Shown here one piece after another: positions 10,628 to 22,407 of a stretch of 64,000 nt of DNA. The DNA is from Fusarium oxysporum f. sp. lycopersici 4287 (lineage: Eukaryota; Ascomycota; Sordariomycetes; Hypocreales; Nectriaceae), in the NCBI RefSeq assembly GCF_000149955.1, contig NC_030987.1, positions 117,736-181,735 of the forward strand. The letters run 5' to 3'. Position numbers and translations under genes: made by a program. Numbering within the stretch: position 1 is the stretch's first letter; each line of letters begins with the position of its first letter. The notes beneath the pieces were generated by a model. The model made no database searches. It saw nothing but the letters and a program-made list of their open reading frames with translations, and was not told the DNA's origin.

Positions 10628-12631
10628 ATGAGCAGAAGCAATACTCCAGCGCTCTCAAGAGCTGGCTCTCGTTCCTCTCTTTGGAGGTCCTGGAGTCCCA
10701 TGCTCGAAGACTTGGTCAACTATGAGAAGTCGCGTGAGAATTACCCCTGGCTGATACGTAACCATGACCAAGACACAAGTTATGACTCGAACCGTTCGAG
10801 TCGTCCAAGGCCACTGGCGTCTCTTGCGGAAGACCCTGATGTCGTGAGCCAGTCAGACCAATCTAGAAAGTCGTCTGAAGATTTGGAGCGTCATCCAGCA
10901 CCTGAGCCTCTTCTCTTGCCTCAAGATGAGGACCCGAACCTGGTAAGTTGGCCTCTATCTCAACCATGCTTTTGCCAATCACCCATTTACCTATCCCTGC
11001 ACCATTTGGCCACTATGATCATTGACGCATGGTCAGGTAACCTGGGATGGTCCCCATGATCCCTCCAATCCACACAATTGGACCAAACGCAAGAAATGGC
11101 TCTCGACAATTCTTGTCTCCTGCTTCACATTCATCTCACCAGTCTCTTCAACCATGCTGGCACCAGCCTTGCCGGATTTGGCCAAACAGTTCAAGATCTC
11201 ATCTGACTTTGAGACATACCTTCTCATGTCCATCTTCCTCTTGGCTTATGCAATTGGTCCCTTTTTGCTCGCTCCCTTGTCGGAGATGTTTGGAAGAGTT
11301 GTTGTTCTTCAGTCTGCAAACATGTTCTATCTGATCTTCAACACTGTATGTGGCTTCTCGAAGACCAAAGAGCAGATGCTCATCTTTCGCTTCTTGAGCG
11401 GTCTTGGTGGGAGTGCACCCCAGGCGGTATGAGCCCGAATAATATTTTGCCAATCTCCATTTACTAACCCTTGAGCTTAGCTTGGAGGCGGCGTGCTGAG
11501 CGACTGTTGGAGAAAGGAGGAACGCGGAACTGCGACCGCCATCTACAGTCTTGCCCCATTCTTGGGGCCTGCTGTCGGGCCCATAGGTAAAGCATCTGAA
11601 CTCCCAACAATACCTTCAGGCTGACGATCTTCAAGCTGCTGGCTACCTCACCCAGCACCTGAACTGGCGCTGGATATTTTGGGTCGTCTCCATAGCCGAT
11701 GCTGTGGTTCAGATCCTCGCGTTCCTGTTCTTGCAAGAGACTTACCCACCCAAGATTCTCAAGGTCAAGGCCAGAAAGCTTCGCAAGATAACTGGCAACA
11801 GGCTTCTTCATACCGAGTTTGAACAGAGAGATCGAACATTCCTTTCTCTACTCTTGACCAACTTGAAGAGACCGTTCAGGATGCTCTTTACGCAGCCTGC
11901 TATACAAATTACGGCTCTGTACAGAGCATATTTGTATGGCCTCATGTATCTTGTGTGAGTGTACAAGGTTGATACCAAACACAGTGCCACCAATTAACAC
12001 GCCGCAAGTTTTGCATCCTTTCCCATGGTTTGGGAACAACAATACAACCAAGAACCCGGTCGCGCCAGTTTGAACTATGTCTCTCTTGGTATTGGATTTG
12101 TCATCGGGCTTCAGGTGTCCGGTCCCCTGATTGATAAGGTACTTAACCTCCGCTCATCCTATAATCTTACACTAACACTCCAAGGTTTATGCAATGCTCA
12201 AGACTCGTTATAACCATCCTGGGCGACCCGAATTTCGCGTACCCCTGATGTTCCCAACCGCGGTTATCACGCCAGCGGGTCTCGTTCTATACGGGGTCTC
12301 CGCACATCTGAAACTCCACTGGATCATCCCAAATGTCGGAACAGCAATCTTTTCTGCGGGACTAATTCTGTCGTTCCAATGTGCTCAAACGTACATCATT
12401 GACTCGTATGAGCGATATGCCGCCAGCGCGACTGGAGCAGCAGCTTTTGTCCGTACCATGGCTGGTTTTAGCTTTCCTTTGTTTGCGCCGGCTATGTATA
12501 AGCGTCTTGGGATTGCGTGGGGAAATGGTCTGCTTGCGGGTACAGCCATGTTGATCTGTCTTGTGGCGCCGATTGTGCTTTGGCGTCATGGGGAGTGGAT
12601 TCGAAGGAAGAGCCCCTACTGCGCAGGATAG
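10628..12631 (+). CDS. DHA1-family MFS multidrug-type exporter (five introns)
   Basis: Start ATG at 10628 ([11 protein letters not shown]) after a short leader; stop at 12629-12631. Introns by frame and GT-AG borders: 10943-11036, about 11427-11480, about 11586-11630 (less certain), about 11955-12009 and about 12139-12185. The spliced protein is about 500 residues. A Ser-rich cytoplasmic N-terminus of about 100 residues precedes [11 protein letters not shown], the usual entry to TM1 of fungal drug:H+ antiporters. It continues with [10 protein letters not shown] (loop 2-3 motif), [14 protein letters not shown] and [11 protein letters not shown]. Twelve membrane spans are expected at the plasma membrane, exporting a small organic molecule. 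It lies on the same strand as, and about 330 bp upstream of, an unusual lyase gene, so export of that enzyme's product is possible but unproven. Confidence 0.9.
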
Positions 12632-12958
12632 AGTCACCAAGTCGTCGCGATTCAGAGAACCTAAAGTGTATTTTACCTTGATGAAACTTAGATACGTGAA
12701 TGTCTTGACGACAATACCTCGGGTGGCTCACTTAGAGCACAAGGCTACTGCGGAGCACAGCCAGGGGCGCGGAATAGCGGCTAACACAAGTTCTCGATGG
12801 TGGGTCTTGCTGCGGGGAGTGTCGGCATAGCGGAAAACGTCAGAATTTAATATCCTACTGCACCTGTCTTTTACCCATGTACATGCTATGGCCATAAAAG
12901 AATAATGTGTTGTTGGGGTGAGTGTCGAGGACTTCCTAACCCCGCCTTGCCCATTTAA

Positions 12959-14518
12959 GTGAAGGCAATAGTATCTATTGTCTCAGTCATGGCGATAATA
13001 ACTAACAGTTGCTTCACCGAGGAGATGAGCAATAGAGTACACGCAAAGCACCCTCACGCATCGCTCACTGATGCGCGACTCCAGACTCGAGCATCGTCGC
13101 TGCTGGTCACACACGTGAACAAGGTTGAGTTGGACGATGACCTTGTCAGCATACACCAATATGTGCTGACTGACCTTGCACACGCCGTCATGCTCACGCG
13201 CACCGGCATCTTCGATGCCCACCATGGTCAAAAAATGGTCAAGACTCTGCTGAGCCTACGAGCCGGTGATACGGCTTCGATGCTCGCCTCAAAGCCAGAA
13301 GTGGGCACTCTCGGCCTTCAGATTGAAAACTACCTGGAGCGCGAACTGGGCCCGCGCGGTCGCGACATCCAACGCGCCCGAAGCCGTATCGATCAAAAGG
13401 CCACAAACTGGCGCCTCATCAACCGTGCAAGTCTCACGGAGGTGATTCAAGGGCTCGTTGCATTGGGTTCCCAGATCCTAGAGACTGCGGAGCACTACGC
13501 CGGCGCTCTGATGCCCGGCTACACTCACTTGCAGCATTCTCAACCTACAACCATCGATCATTACCTCAACGCTCATTATTGGGCCGTATCACGCAACCTG
13601 TCCCGACTCTTCGAAGCATACGACCGACTGAACCTAAGTCCACTGGGAGGCGCTGCCTATAGCGGCACCTCGTGGCCCATCGATCGCACTGCCACGGCTC
13701 ACTACCTCGGCTTCGACCGCCCCGTCTACAATGCCCGTGATGCCGGTTTTGCTGCGCTCGACATGGGTGCCGAGCTCGCAGGCGTGCTTGCCGCTACGCT
13801 CTCCGGCATTAGCCGTCTAGCCTCCGACGTCAACTACTGGTCCTCCAGCGAAGTAGGGTTGGTGCGGATCCACTCCTCTTTGTGTGGCACATCGAGCATG
13901 ATGCCCCAGAAGCGTAACCCCATGGTCCTCGAGCGTATCCGGGGACTTGCCGGCTCAGCTGTTGGCTGGTCTGCCAGCCAGCTCGGAGTCATACACACAG
14001 CCACTTCAACCGATGTCGACCAGTCTTATATCCATAATCTTCTTCCCAGCCAATGTTTCGAGACGGCTGGGGCCATTTCTTTGTTACGCGAGGTCATTGC
14101 TACTGTCGAGTTTGATCTGTCTGCTATGCAAAAGTCATCCGGCCAACATTGGTCCACTGCCAGCGCTGTCGCGGATCCTCTCGTTGCCTCCCATGGAATG
14201 ATTTTCCGCCATGCTCACGAGAGCGTGGCGCACCTTGTTGCTTCACATGAGCGGGCCGGTGTTTGCTCTAGTGATCTGCGCGCCGATCTCATCACGGACC
14301 CGGCCTTGAAAGAGTACTCACACTCCCAAATTCAAGAAATCCTAGATCCTAAGAGCTTTGTGGCATCAAGGATCAGTTCAGGTGGAACTTCCATCGAAGC
14401 TCGAGATCAACTCGCGACCATTGCTAAGACTGACCTACTAGCAATGAAGAATAGACTTCAACATCGCCTTAACAATGTTGAAAGGGGACTTAAGCAACTT
14501 CTTAAAATGCACACTTAA
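12959..14518 (+). CDS. Argininosuccinate lyase-like enzyme of the fumarase/aspartase superfamily
   Basis: Intronless 519-codon frame. Superfamily residues are present: GYTHLQHSQPTT (His of the THLQ loop), SPLGGAAYSGTSWPIDR and the signature SSMMPQKRNP, whose loop Ser is the catalytic base. Enzymes of this group split C-N bonds and release fumarate. It is not an ordinary argininosuccinate lyase: the WGGRF N-terminus is missing and the substrate region differs, so the substrate is unknown. The first 22 residues (MKAIVSIVSVMAII...) look like a hydrophobic leader, odd for a cytosolic enzyme; a second in-frame ATG at 13025 (MSNRVHAKHP) gives a 497-residue protein without it. GC is high and an AT-rich island begins directly after the stop. 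Confidence 0.82.
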   Translation: MKAIVSIVSVMAIITNSCFTEEMSNRVHAKHPHASLTDARLQTRASSLLVTHVNKVELDDDLVSIHQYVLTDLAHAVMLTRTGIFDAHHGQKMVKTLLSLRAGDTASMLASKPEVGTLGLQIENYLERELGPRGRDIQRARSRIDQKATNWRLINRASLTEVIQGLVALGSQILETAEHYAGALMPGYTHLQHSQPTTIDHYLNAHYWAVSRNLSRLFEAYDRLNLSPLGGAAYSGTSWPIDRTATAHYLGFDRPVYNARDAGFAALDMGAELAGVLAATLSGISRLASDVNYWSSSEVGLVRIHSSLCGTSSMMPQKRNPMVLERIRGLAGSAVGWSASQLGVIHTATSTDVDQSYIHNLLPSQCFETAGAISLLREVIATVEFDLSAMQKSSGQHWSTASAVADPLVASHGMIFRHAHESVAHLVASHERAGVCSSDLRADLITDPALKEYSHSQIQEILDPKSFVASRISSGGTSIEARDQLATIAKTDLLAMKNRLQHRLNNVERGLKQLLKMHT

Positions 14519-16117
14519 TTGCTGCACATTCGCCATAAGAGGCGCCGGCTTTGCAGATATTTACGCTTACATAATTAATGTCATGTATCATTGTTCTTAG
14601 CCTGAGACTATAGCATAATTCCTCCTATTTAATTATTTTCTAGTGTGTTATGGCGGAAGGTATAAGTAGATAGTATGATTATTATTAGTTTTGTAATTTC
14701 TGGCTAATGTTAAAGATTCCCTTCTCCTAGTTAAACCACTAAAAAATGCATTACTATTTCCTCTATTGCTGAATGTCGCCATTTTGCTAACACCTTATAA
14801 ATACAGCGCACTGAGACTAACCTATGGCCAGTAGATCGAATAGCCATGTATAAGATTTTAAGAGGATCTATAAATAATCTCTTTTTCTATTTATTATTAT
14901 TACTAGCTTATATCAATATTAGGTAAATACTTATTTAGAGATAAAGTTAAGTTAAGTTATTAGTTAACTTAAACTAAGCTATTATACTTAGTAGAGCTTT
15001 TTTATTATATATTAGTACTATTAATATAAAACTATTTATAGGAGCTATTGTGTTCATTGTGAAATTCTTATCTACTTGCATATAGGGACTTAGAGGCTAA
15101 TGCTAGGTTTGGGGAACGGCGGCTAAGATGTCTACTTGGAGAAAGTGTTTAAGTAGGATGTGGGACTTTATATGTATAGATCTTGCAGTGCTGCCGTGTT
15201 CTATTAGCTTTGGGTTTGTTATTGGATTAAACCGAAATACTATAACTATAGGTATTAAATTAGTATATTGTATTCTAAGGCAGGGAAGGGTCTGGGGTAA
15301 TAGTATTAAAATAGCTTTTTAATTTAGGGCCTTTTATACCTTCTTGGGTTACTATTTTAGACTAAGCGTGTGGGCTATTAGCAGTTACTATATGCTAAGT
15401 GCTTTATAAGTATCATCGCCCTTATGAACTATATAAATATTATATAAGGGACTATGTTATTTGCTAAGATAACTGCTATGCAGGATAAGTGGTTTACTCT
15501 GTTCCTTGGCGCTTTAGCCGATTAGTCTAATTCAGGGTTTTAATACCCTGGAACTAGTCTGCCCAAGGATTTGATAAAACCTAGCTTAAGAAACGCCGCC
15601 GGCGAGGGCTACCTGATGATACTGATAGAATCTGACTAGAGATAGATAGTTATTCCTTTCTTGTTTCATTTTCCCCCCGGAATGTTGCCTTGTTTTGTGC
15701 CTAGATAGCCGGGGGCGGCTAGCCAAGATGAGAGTAGTTGCTCGACTTGGCTGCTGTGAACCGAGTTCTGTGGCGGATGCTATAGGCTAACTTAACGCCG
15801 TTTAGATATCATAGGGCGTTGTGAAAATAACTGGAATGGCATATAATATGTTTTCCAATGTTGGTTGTTAATGGCTGGTCTCTCTACTGTTTATATAGCT
15901 CAGGAACTATAGAAGAAGAAATGAGCTAATAATACTTACTTTAGTCTGCTAATAAGCCAATAGAAGGGGCAGTAGTTATTTCGGAACTAGTAAGAGCTGA
16001 AATTACTTTGAACGATAGTCGTGAGATGAATGAGATGTAATTTGCTAACTTACATAGGATTAATATCCTATATATGGTCCCTGACTAATAACAATTATTT
16101 TGGAGTCCTTGCTTCTA
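14519..16117. repeat. AT-rich, RIP-like degenerate DNA
   Basis: About 1.6 kb, strongly AT-rich with many TA steps and no sustained frame. A few higher-GC patches (around 15590-15740) survive. It looks like old repeat DNA mutated by RIP; I cannot name the parent element. Confidence 0.55.
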
Positions 16118-16759
16118 CTACCTGGCCCCCTCCCGAAAACCGTCAAGGTCCAAATGAGGGCAGTCCTTCGGATCGGCATAAAATCTCCCCCCAAGCTGCT
16201 CAATCATCTTGCAGCGCTCCTCCATCGTGAAAGCATTGCCGATTCTTCCCAAGCCCTTCCGTGCGGATTGAGATAATGTGGTATGGATAACCCAAACACC
16301 ACCACCAGCGGGCCAACCGACAAATAGAAGTGGTGCATCTGGTTCTCCGTTTCGGAGCTTTTCTCCAGCGCGTAGTTGGTGGTCAGGGTTGCGAAACCAT
16401 TTGGCTCCGAGCTGACGCATTTTGGCGCAGTGAGCTTCCTCTTTTTCAGGGTCGTCTGATTTATTGGAGGGCTTGAATCGGTCGAGGCCCAAGAACTCAA
16501 GCTCTGCCACAGAGCAGAGGTGGGCGTAGAAGCCGCCCTTGGCTGGCCAGCCGTGCACAACGCCGCCAACACGACTGCCAAAATCACATCGGGGAAACGA
16601 TGTGACACCAAAATCACCGTCCCATCCGCCTTCTGTCAGCATTTGAGACGCGTCTTCCTCCGGTGCAGGAATAAGAATATGCTGGTTAGGTTGGTAAGTG
16701 GTGCAAGAGATTTCAAGAAGGAGGGAGGTTAATATGAACACAATTGTGTGTTTAAACAT
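16118..16759 (-). CDS. Secreted protein with an internal tandem duplication (213 aa)
   Basis: Intronless frame. The N-terminus (MFKHTIVFILTSLLLEISC) is a good signal peptide, and there are few cysteines afterwards. The mature protein contains two related units of about 60 residues: GWPAKGGFYAHL, followed some 40 residues later by CAKMRQLGAKWFRNPD, and GWPAGGGVWVIHTT, followed about 20 residues later by CKMIEQLGGRFYADP. No known family is recognised. Small size, secretion and position beside AT-rich repeat DNA are common for fungal effector candidates, but nothing here shows an effector role. Confidence 0.7.
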   Translation of the reverse strand: MFKHTIVFILTSLLLEISCTTYQPNQHILIPAPEEDASQMLTEGGWDGDFGVTSFPRCDFGSRVGGVVHGWPAKGGFYAHLCSVAELEFLGLDRFKPSNKSDDPEKEEAHCAKMRQLGAKWFRNPDHQLRAGEKLRNGEPDAPLLFVGWPAGGGVWVIHTTLSQSARKGLGRIGNAFTMEERCKMIEQLGGRFYADPKDCPHLDLDGFREGAR

Positions 16760-18224
16760 CAGATCTGGTTCTAAAAGTAAAGATGATGAATGGGGGAGGC
16801 TTGGTGTTGGTGCCTGAAGAGGGGTAACTATGCATTATCAGCCTCTGGGAATATCGGATGTTCCGTTCCCGTAGTCGCCACACACTTTGTCAAGCTTCCA
16901 GGACCTCAAGATATCGGTTCCGCTCCAACAGCCTCGTGAAGGATTAGAAACACACATGGCGTGTTTCGTGCATTCAAAGGATTTAGTGAGACGTACCGCC
17001 CTCATCATACAATCCTTAATCTGAGCTTAGGAAAACTGTGAACCCGAAATAAACAAGGGAAAGAAATACAACCAACATCTTGGCTCCTTCGTCACATATT
17101 TTTAGTCAAATAACTCCAGTAAATCAGGCCATCCGGAAGTGCCGCTACTGCCAAGCCATTGTTGGCTGCGCTCTTCAAGAAATGCAGCGAATCAAATTAT
17201 CCACCGGCTTCCTCCCGGCCCACTAAGTGTTGTTGGTTGTTGGTTACCTATGAGCGTTATGCAATCGGTGAGTATCGTTTAGATTAAGAGAGTCGGAGCG
17301 TAAAACGTTAATTACGAATAAGATGTTCCAGGAGGTGAATGGGATGCGCTTGTAAAGGGTAGGGGCTTCAGTATGGCCGCACTTAGATCCCAAAATAGCA
17401 ACTTATATCATTCCTATCAATCATGCCTCTAATCGAGTACTCGACCACTTTTACACGCCGTTTATTCCCTTTATCCTTGTTCTGCAGGCAGGGGCTTTAT
17501 TACTACTGTAGATTATGTTAGAAATAAAAATAACATAAAAGCCACGAGAGAATATACTGATCTCCAACAACGAGGCCCAGGATTCCATGTTCAGTGATGA
17601 TCATGCCACACGATACAGCATGTCATCGGCATACAACTATGAAATTTTTTTATAATACTAGATCTAGTCTATGTACACAGTAACTAGGTTATTGTCCATC
17701 TTACGTTCGAACCTCTTCGTGAGAAGATATCTTTCATCGGACTCTGATACATGCTGCTGATCCACCCTAGGTCTTGAAGAGCGGGGCTGTGTGCCTCGTA
17801 TGTGCCAACCCTGGCTCCATTACGATGCTACATTACAATGTATTTCTTTGTTGGTCGACTCAAGGGACAACTCAGATGACTATGTCTGAAACTCGAAACC
17901 AACTAACTGCATATACCCTTGCATTGTGTAAGGGTAAGGCTTGTGAGTGATTATCTCTTTCTACAATGGTGTTAAGAAATACTTGAGATTAGATATGAGT
18001 TTTGGCAAAATTTGAGTACTACCGATCATGTTGGTTGTCCAACTGTATGCCTCACAGCTTACCAGCATGTGTTTCTATCAATTATATCGGCGGCAAACTG
18101 GGCATGGGTCAATATACTTGCTTGAATTTGAATCTTATATAAAGCATGAAGACAGACTGTGATAATGAACAACAGATCAGAGAGTTCATACCTACACAAA
18201 AGCCCAGTAGCCAGAGCCTGAATC
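16760..18224. other. 1.5-kb intergenic region
   Basis: Divergent upstream region of the secreted protein and the metalloprotease. No gene recognised. Confidence 0.4.
18136..18143 (+). promoter_or_regulatory. TATA box of the metalloprotease gene
   Basis: TATATAAA about 82 bp upstream of the ATG at 18225. Confidence 0.55.
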
Positions 18225-19862
18225 ATGAAACCCCTTCCCTCGCTTTTTGCCTTAGTGGCTTGTCATCTTATCTTTACTTGTAATATTATCTTTGCTGCAC
18301 CAACTGATACTCAAAAAGACCGCCAAGCAGCTATCGATAATTTCCAGGCTGCACTGCTAGACAGCCACTATAACTTCACGGATCGAGATGTCGTTAACTT
18401 GGCCACGAGGCTGTTTGGATGGCAGGGTTGCAGCACTGCTCAAAGTCGGGCGATCTACTCTGGCTGGCAGCAATCCTGGAAGATTATGGATGCAGTCCAA
18501 GGGAAGAATCTGAACTGGAATGAGGCAGCTGCTATCGAATATCTTGCTCCACCTTTTATCAATGAAGAAGAGCAAGCTGCGATCAAGAGTATGGCCTCCT
18601 GCTCTCTATTCATCATATGTTAATGCTGATTTTGATTCAGAGATCATCGACACTGTTGTAACAATCAGAGGTGGCAGTAGCTTCAACCCATTTAAATGGT
18701 GGCTTCATGTCCGATGTGATGACCCTGACGACAAATGTCCTTGTGGCGGCACCTCCTCTACCATCGCTTATACCACCAACAAAGACAAGGATTCAGGATA
18801 TGCTCGTATCAACTTTTGTCCACTTTACTTTGAAACACCAAATCTTGATCAGGTGATAAAGGACAACAGCAAGAAAGACTTGCCGGTTGAGCATCGGGCC
18901 GATCTCAGAAACTATGTCCGGAACAAAGGTGCGTGCCATCACCGTGTAAGCAACCCATGACGACTCAAGGCTAAGAATATTATCTAGGACGCATTTGGTT
19001 CCACGAGTTGCTACACATTGACTGGGCCTCTGGAGTGTTTCCAGCATACCATATCACCGATATTAGAGCTTATTTCCTTGATGAGGGGGGCTTTTACCGT
19101 CGTCGGCTAATTTATGACCCCGAGATGAATAAAGGTCTCGCCAGGTACAAATTTGACCCAGCCTTTTTCATCAGGAGAAACGCTGATAGCTTCGCCATGT
19201 ACGCAATGGCCAAATGTGTACAGAAAGCTGTTGGCAAGTATCCTCACCTTCCCTTGGCGATAACACTTGATGATGTGGACGATGGGCCGAGTCTTTTTAT
19301 GACTGGTGACATGACTATTGATCTTCAAGGGAAAGTGACTATCGCCGGCCCACAAGATGAAGATTTATGTCAAACTCCTGACGATGAGGACGGTCCTGGG
19401 AAGAAGCGAGACGTTGTCCCATTCAACTCAAGTGCATGGTTTTGGGGAAACTCCGTTTACCCCGAGGATTACCAACGCCAGCTGAGAGGCTGGTTAGCTG
19501 ATGCTACCTCTCATCATAACCGTGTCCGCATAGTGTTAATGCAAACTGCTATGGGACCGCTGTGGATGGCCTTCCAAGACACGCCTGACGAGCCCATTAA
19601 AGACTTTTGTACTGCAAAAATACTTGCAAGGGCGCCCGCAGAGGGAGACAAAAACAATTTGAAGTTTCCTACCAAGCTCCCAGCCTTTGACGCACACGCA
19701 GCCAAAGGATGTATTTACTCTGGGACTTCTGACCTTGTGGGAACGCTGAGCTGTGAGGATGGTGCTTCGGACATTCGTTGCTGGGAGGACCCTGAGTGGG
19801 GTGAGATGTCTGAGTGTGATGGGGGAAGTTATATGCTTGGAATTAAGTGCGATTGGAAGTAA
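18225..19862 (+). CDS. Secreted zinc metalloprotease (HExxH), about 508 aa, two introns
   Basis: Exons 18225-18588, 18641-18928 and 18988-19862; both introns have GT-AG borders and phases that fit. A signal peptide (MKPLPSLFALVACHLIFTC...) is followed by an N-terminal domain of about 200 residues. Next comes WFHELLHIDW, a HExxH zinc motif with a following Asp as in aspzincin-like fungal peptidases. Some 70 residues later NADSFAMYA probably gives further metal or structural contacts. The C-terminal about 200 residues are Asp-rich with several Cys. I expect an extracellular endopeptidase of the deuterolysin-like group; the exact MEROPS family is uncertain. AT-rich DNA starts just after the stop codon. 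Confidence 0.83.
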
Positions 19863-20509
19863 TGTGTAGTAGATAGAGGTCTATCTCTCTAAGATGAGTA
19901 AGGCATGTATAGCCATGCAGATATGGACGTTATTTGGATAAGCTAATACTTCTAGGCCAGGCTCTGCTAGGCGATAGTATAGTATCTTAGGATTATTCTA
20001 GTTAACTTTAAGAAATATAATAGCTTTGCTAATAGTTAAAAGATTATATCTATGGCCACTTTTAATTATATAATAATAAATACTATTAGCTTTTTATATA
20101 ATACTAGAAATATATATTAAGGTTTCTAAAAATTATATTTATTCTTTAATTTATAACTTCCTTTTAAATATTTATTATATAAAAACTAAGATAAAGATAT
20201 AAAATAATTAACTTATAAGGCAGCTTATACTTAGTAATTTAAATTATAATATCTCTAGCTGGCTTATATAGAGCTATGTTTAGGCTATAAGTAAGGCAGC
20301 TAATTATAATAATATTAACTTAATAAAGCTTTATCTTCTAAGAGGTAATAGGTATTTAAATTATATTAGATTTCAGAGATACTTAAATATGCCTTTTAAG
20401 GCTAACTTATAAACTTAAAAAAAAGGTTAAATAATATATAAAATAATATAGGCTTAAGGAGCTAAGAATCAAAATTAAATAATATATATAGAAAAGGACT
20501 CACCTGGGT
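19863..20509. repeat. AT-rich, RIP-like degenerate DNA
   Basis: About 650 bp, extremely AT-rich without coding frames. It runs into the decayed end of the regulator pseudogene and may have spread mutation into it. Confidence 0.55.
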
Positions 20510-22039
20510 GACTCAGGGAGAAAGTATAAACAGGCCAGCTAGTGTAGTGGAGCAGCTCCTTGGAGGAGCGTTGGAATTCTCCAGCTCCAAGCCCCAGTCA
20601 TTCTAAGGAGGGTAAGAATCTTGAGATGGAGGGTCTCCTAGAGCGGGAATCCCGAGGGGCATTTCTGCAAGTTTTTCACTGGTTCTGTCAGTTCCGAGAA
20701 GACTTTTAAATCAATGACCAATATGCAAACCTTTCTGATTTAGAACATGTCCAAAATAGGCTGGAGATGAGTTGGGAAGTACCTCTTACCGAATACTGGC
20801 TGCTGTAGCATTGTGAGTAATTGGTCCAAGAGTTCGTAGCAATGAAGGGCAGCAGACTTGGTAGAAAGGAGGATCTGGAGCGATGACCCTGCTGCATGGA
20901 ACAGGCGCAAAGCCTGCACAGGTCTGATCAGATGCATATGATAGATGCTGGGTCGATGACAAGTCTTAGTTATAGTCGCATCACGTACTCGACAAGTGAT
21001 CTGACTCACCCAGCAAGACACAAACACTGAATGGAAAGTGTATCAACCCTTGAAATGGCAGCACCCAGTCTCTTCTCAGAAGCAGCGAAGTAGCAATGTC
21101 CCAGCTTTAGTCGTTCCAGCCGAGATGGTGTTTGAACGGAGCTTGCCGGGCTTTGGCCCATATCGAGTGGATTGAACTCGTCCGCTACAGCCCCCAGTGC
21201 ACATATCAACAACACCAATCCAGTCTCGAGATTGAACTGGGGTCCATTTTCATAATACTGGTGGCAGTATTCTTCAACTACCTGGCGGCTGAGTATGGGG
21301 TTCTTGATGTTGACTCTTTGGAAGAAAGAGTCAACGAGTTGTTGTATGTCTGACTTGTCTGTGGAAATATTGACCGAACCAGAACCGGAGGTCAAAGACA
21401 AGTGGGCACCTGGGGCATCAGTCTGACGTACGGCATCGTCAAGATACGTAAAGAATTCTTGACTGTTTGAGTCAAAGAACTTGAAGCGCGGCAGAGAGGA
21501 CAGAACTTTGTCGAATATAGGCCATTGGAGCAGTCTATCGGTGTTGGATCCTCGACTCGCTTCCAAGTTCAGGCTTGGCACGATGGGTTCAGTGTCCGGG
21601 CCGAGGTCATTTTGGAGAGGATGTGCATCGGCAGGTGAGTTTTGTTGCTCTTGGTGGCTGGAAATAGCTGCTGCAGTAGGGAAATCGAAAGACGTCGAAG
21701 GTTGGATACCTCTGACTAAACCCTCAATCACGGATAATTGTTCGAGAATTTGCAGTGATGCGGGATCGAATGATGAAGCATCTTGTCTGGTATACTCGCA
21801 TCGAGCTCCTATCCGTTCACAGGAGGAACAAACTGGTCGCAAGTTATCGCTTTGAAGAAATGTAAGTAGAGGGTCAACCATGTCACTACTGTAACAAGCC
21901 GTGGATTGGTGCTACCGAGGCCGGGGGTGGGGGGACTGCACCATTTGCGCTTTCGTTCACGACATGTCAAACATGCTGCGACAGCTCGTTGCCGGGGATA
22001 TCCCGTCTTTAATATGTTGCGTCGAGTTCCTTTATCCAT
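20510..22039 (-). pseudogene. Zn2Cys6 transcription factor, C-terminally decayed
   Basis: The N-terminal two thirds read well. ACLTCRERKRK is joined across a GTGCAG...CAAAG intron to CDNLRPVCSSCERIGARC, giving the C-x2-C-x6-C-x6-C-x2-C-x6-C cluster. A middle homology region with CLAG/IYHMHLIRPVQALRL is joined by a GTGAGT...CCCAG intron. Near 20775 the frame shifts: THLQ then LFWTCSKSER one base out. After YWSLI a stop appears, and recognisable but mutated C-terminal sequence (GIPALGDPPSQDSYPP, then a stop) continues to about 20510, where AT-rich DNA begins. The gene is probably non-functional or truncated. It lies downstream of the thioesterase gene on the same strand. Confidence 0.7.
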
Positions 22040-22407
22040 AGGATGGCAAAGGCGAGATGTTGAATGTGTGAAAAGTTAAACAGTCATCGGATCGGAACAA
22101 GCTAGTTGTTTTTCCCCGCAATCTCTACAAACACCAATTAGATTAATCCAAACGCCAAGGGCCTGGCTTACATGTCCCTATCTTATATGTAGTAGTATTA
22201 GAATTAATATATTATTTAATCTTAACGATTTATCAGCCTGAAATATCTTTTAAACTATATTAATTACTACTTAGGTCTACTTAATGTTATTATTAGCTTT
22301 AAGTTATAAATAAGGGCATATATTATAATAATTACAGGTCTTAGCTACATACCTATAATTCTTTATTTATATATTTACATTCAATATCTCTTTTTGCTGT
22401 AGGGTTT
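22040..22407. other. Short AT-rich intergenic region
   Basis: The part from about 22180 to 22380 is AT-rich and RIP-like. No gene seen. Confidence 0.4.
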
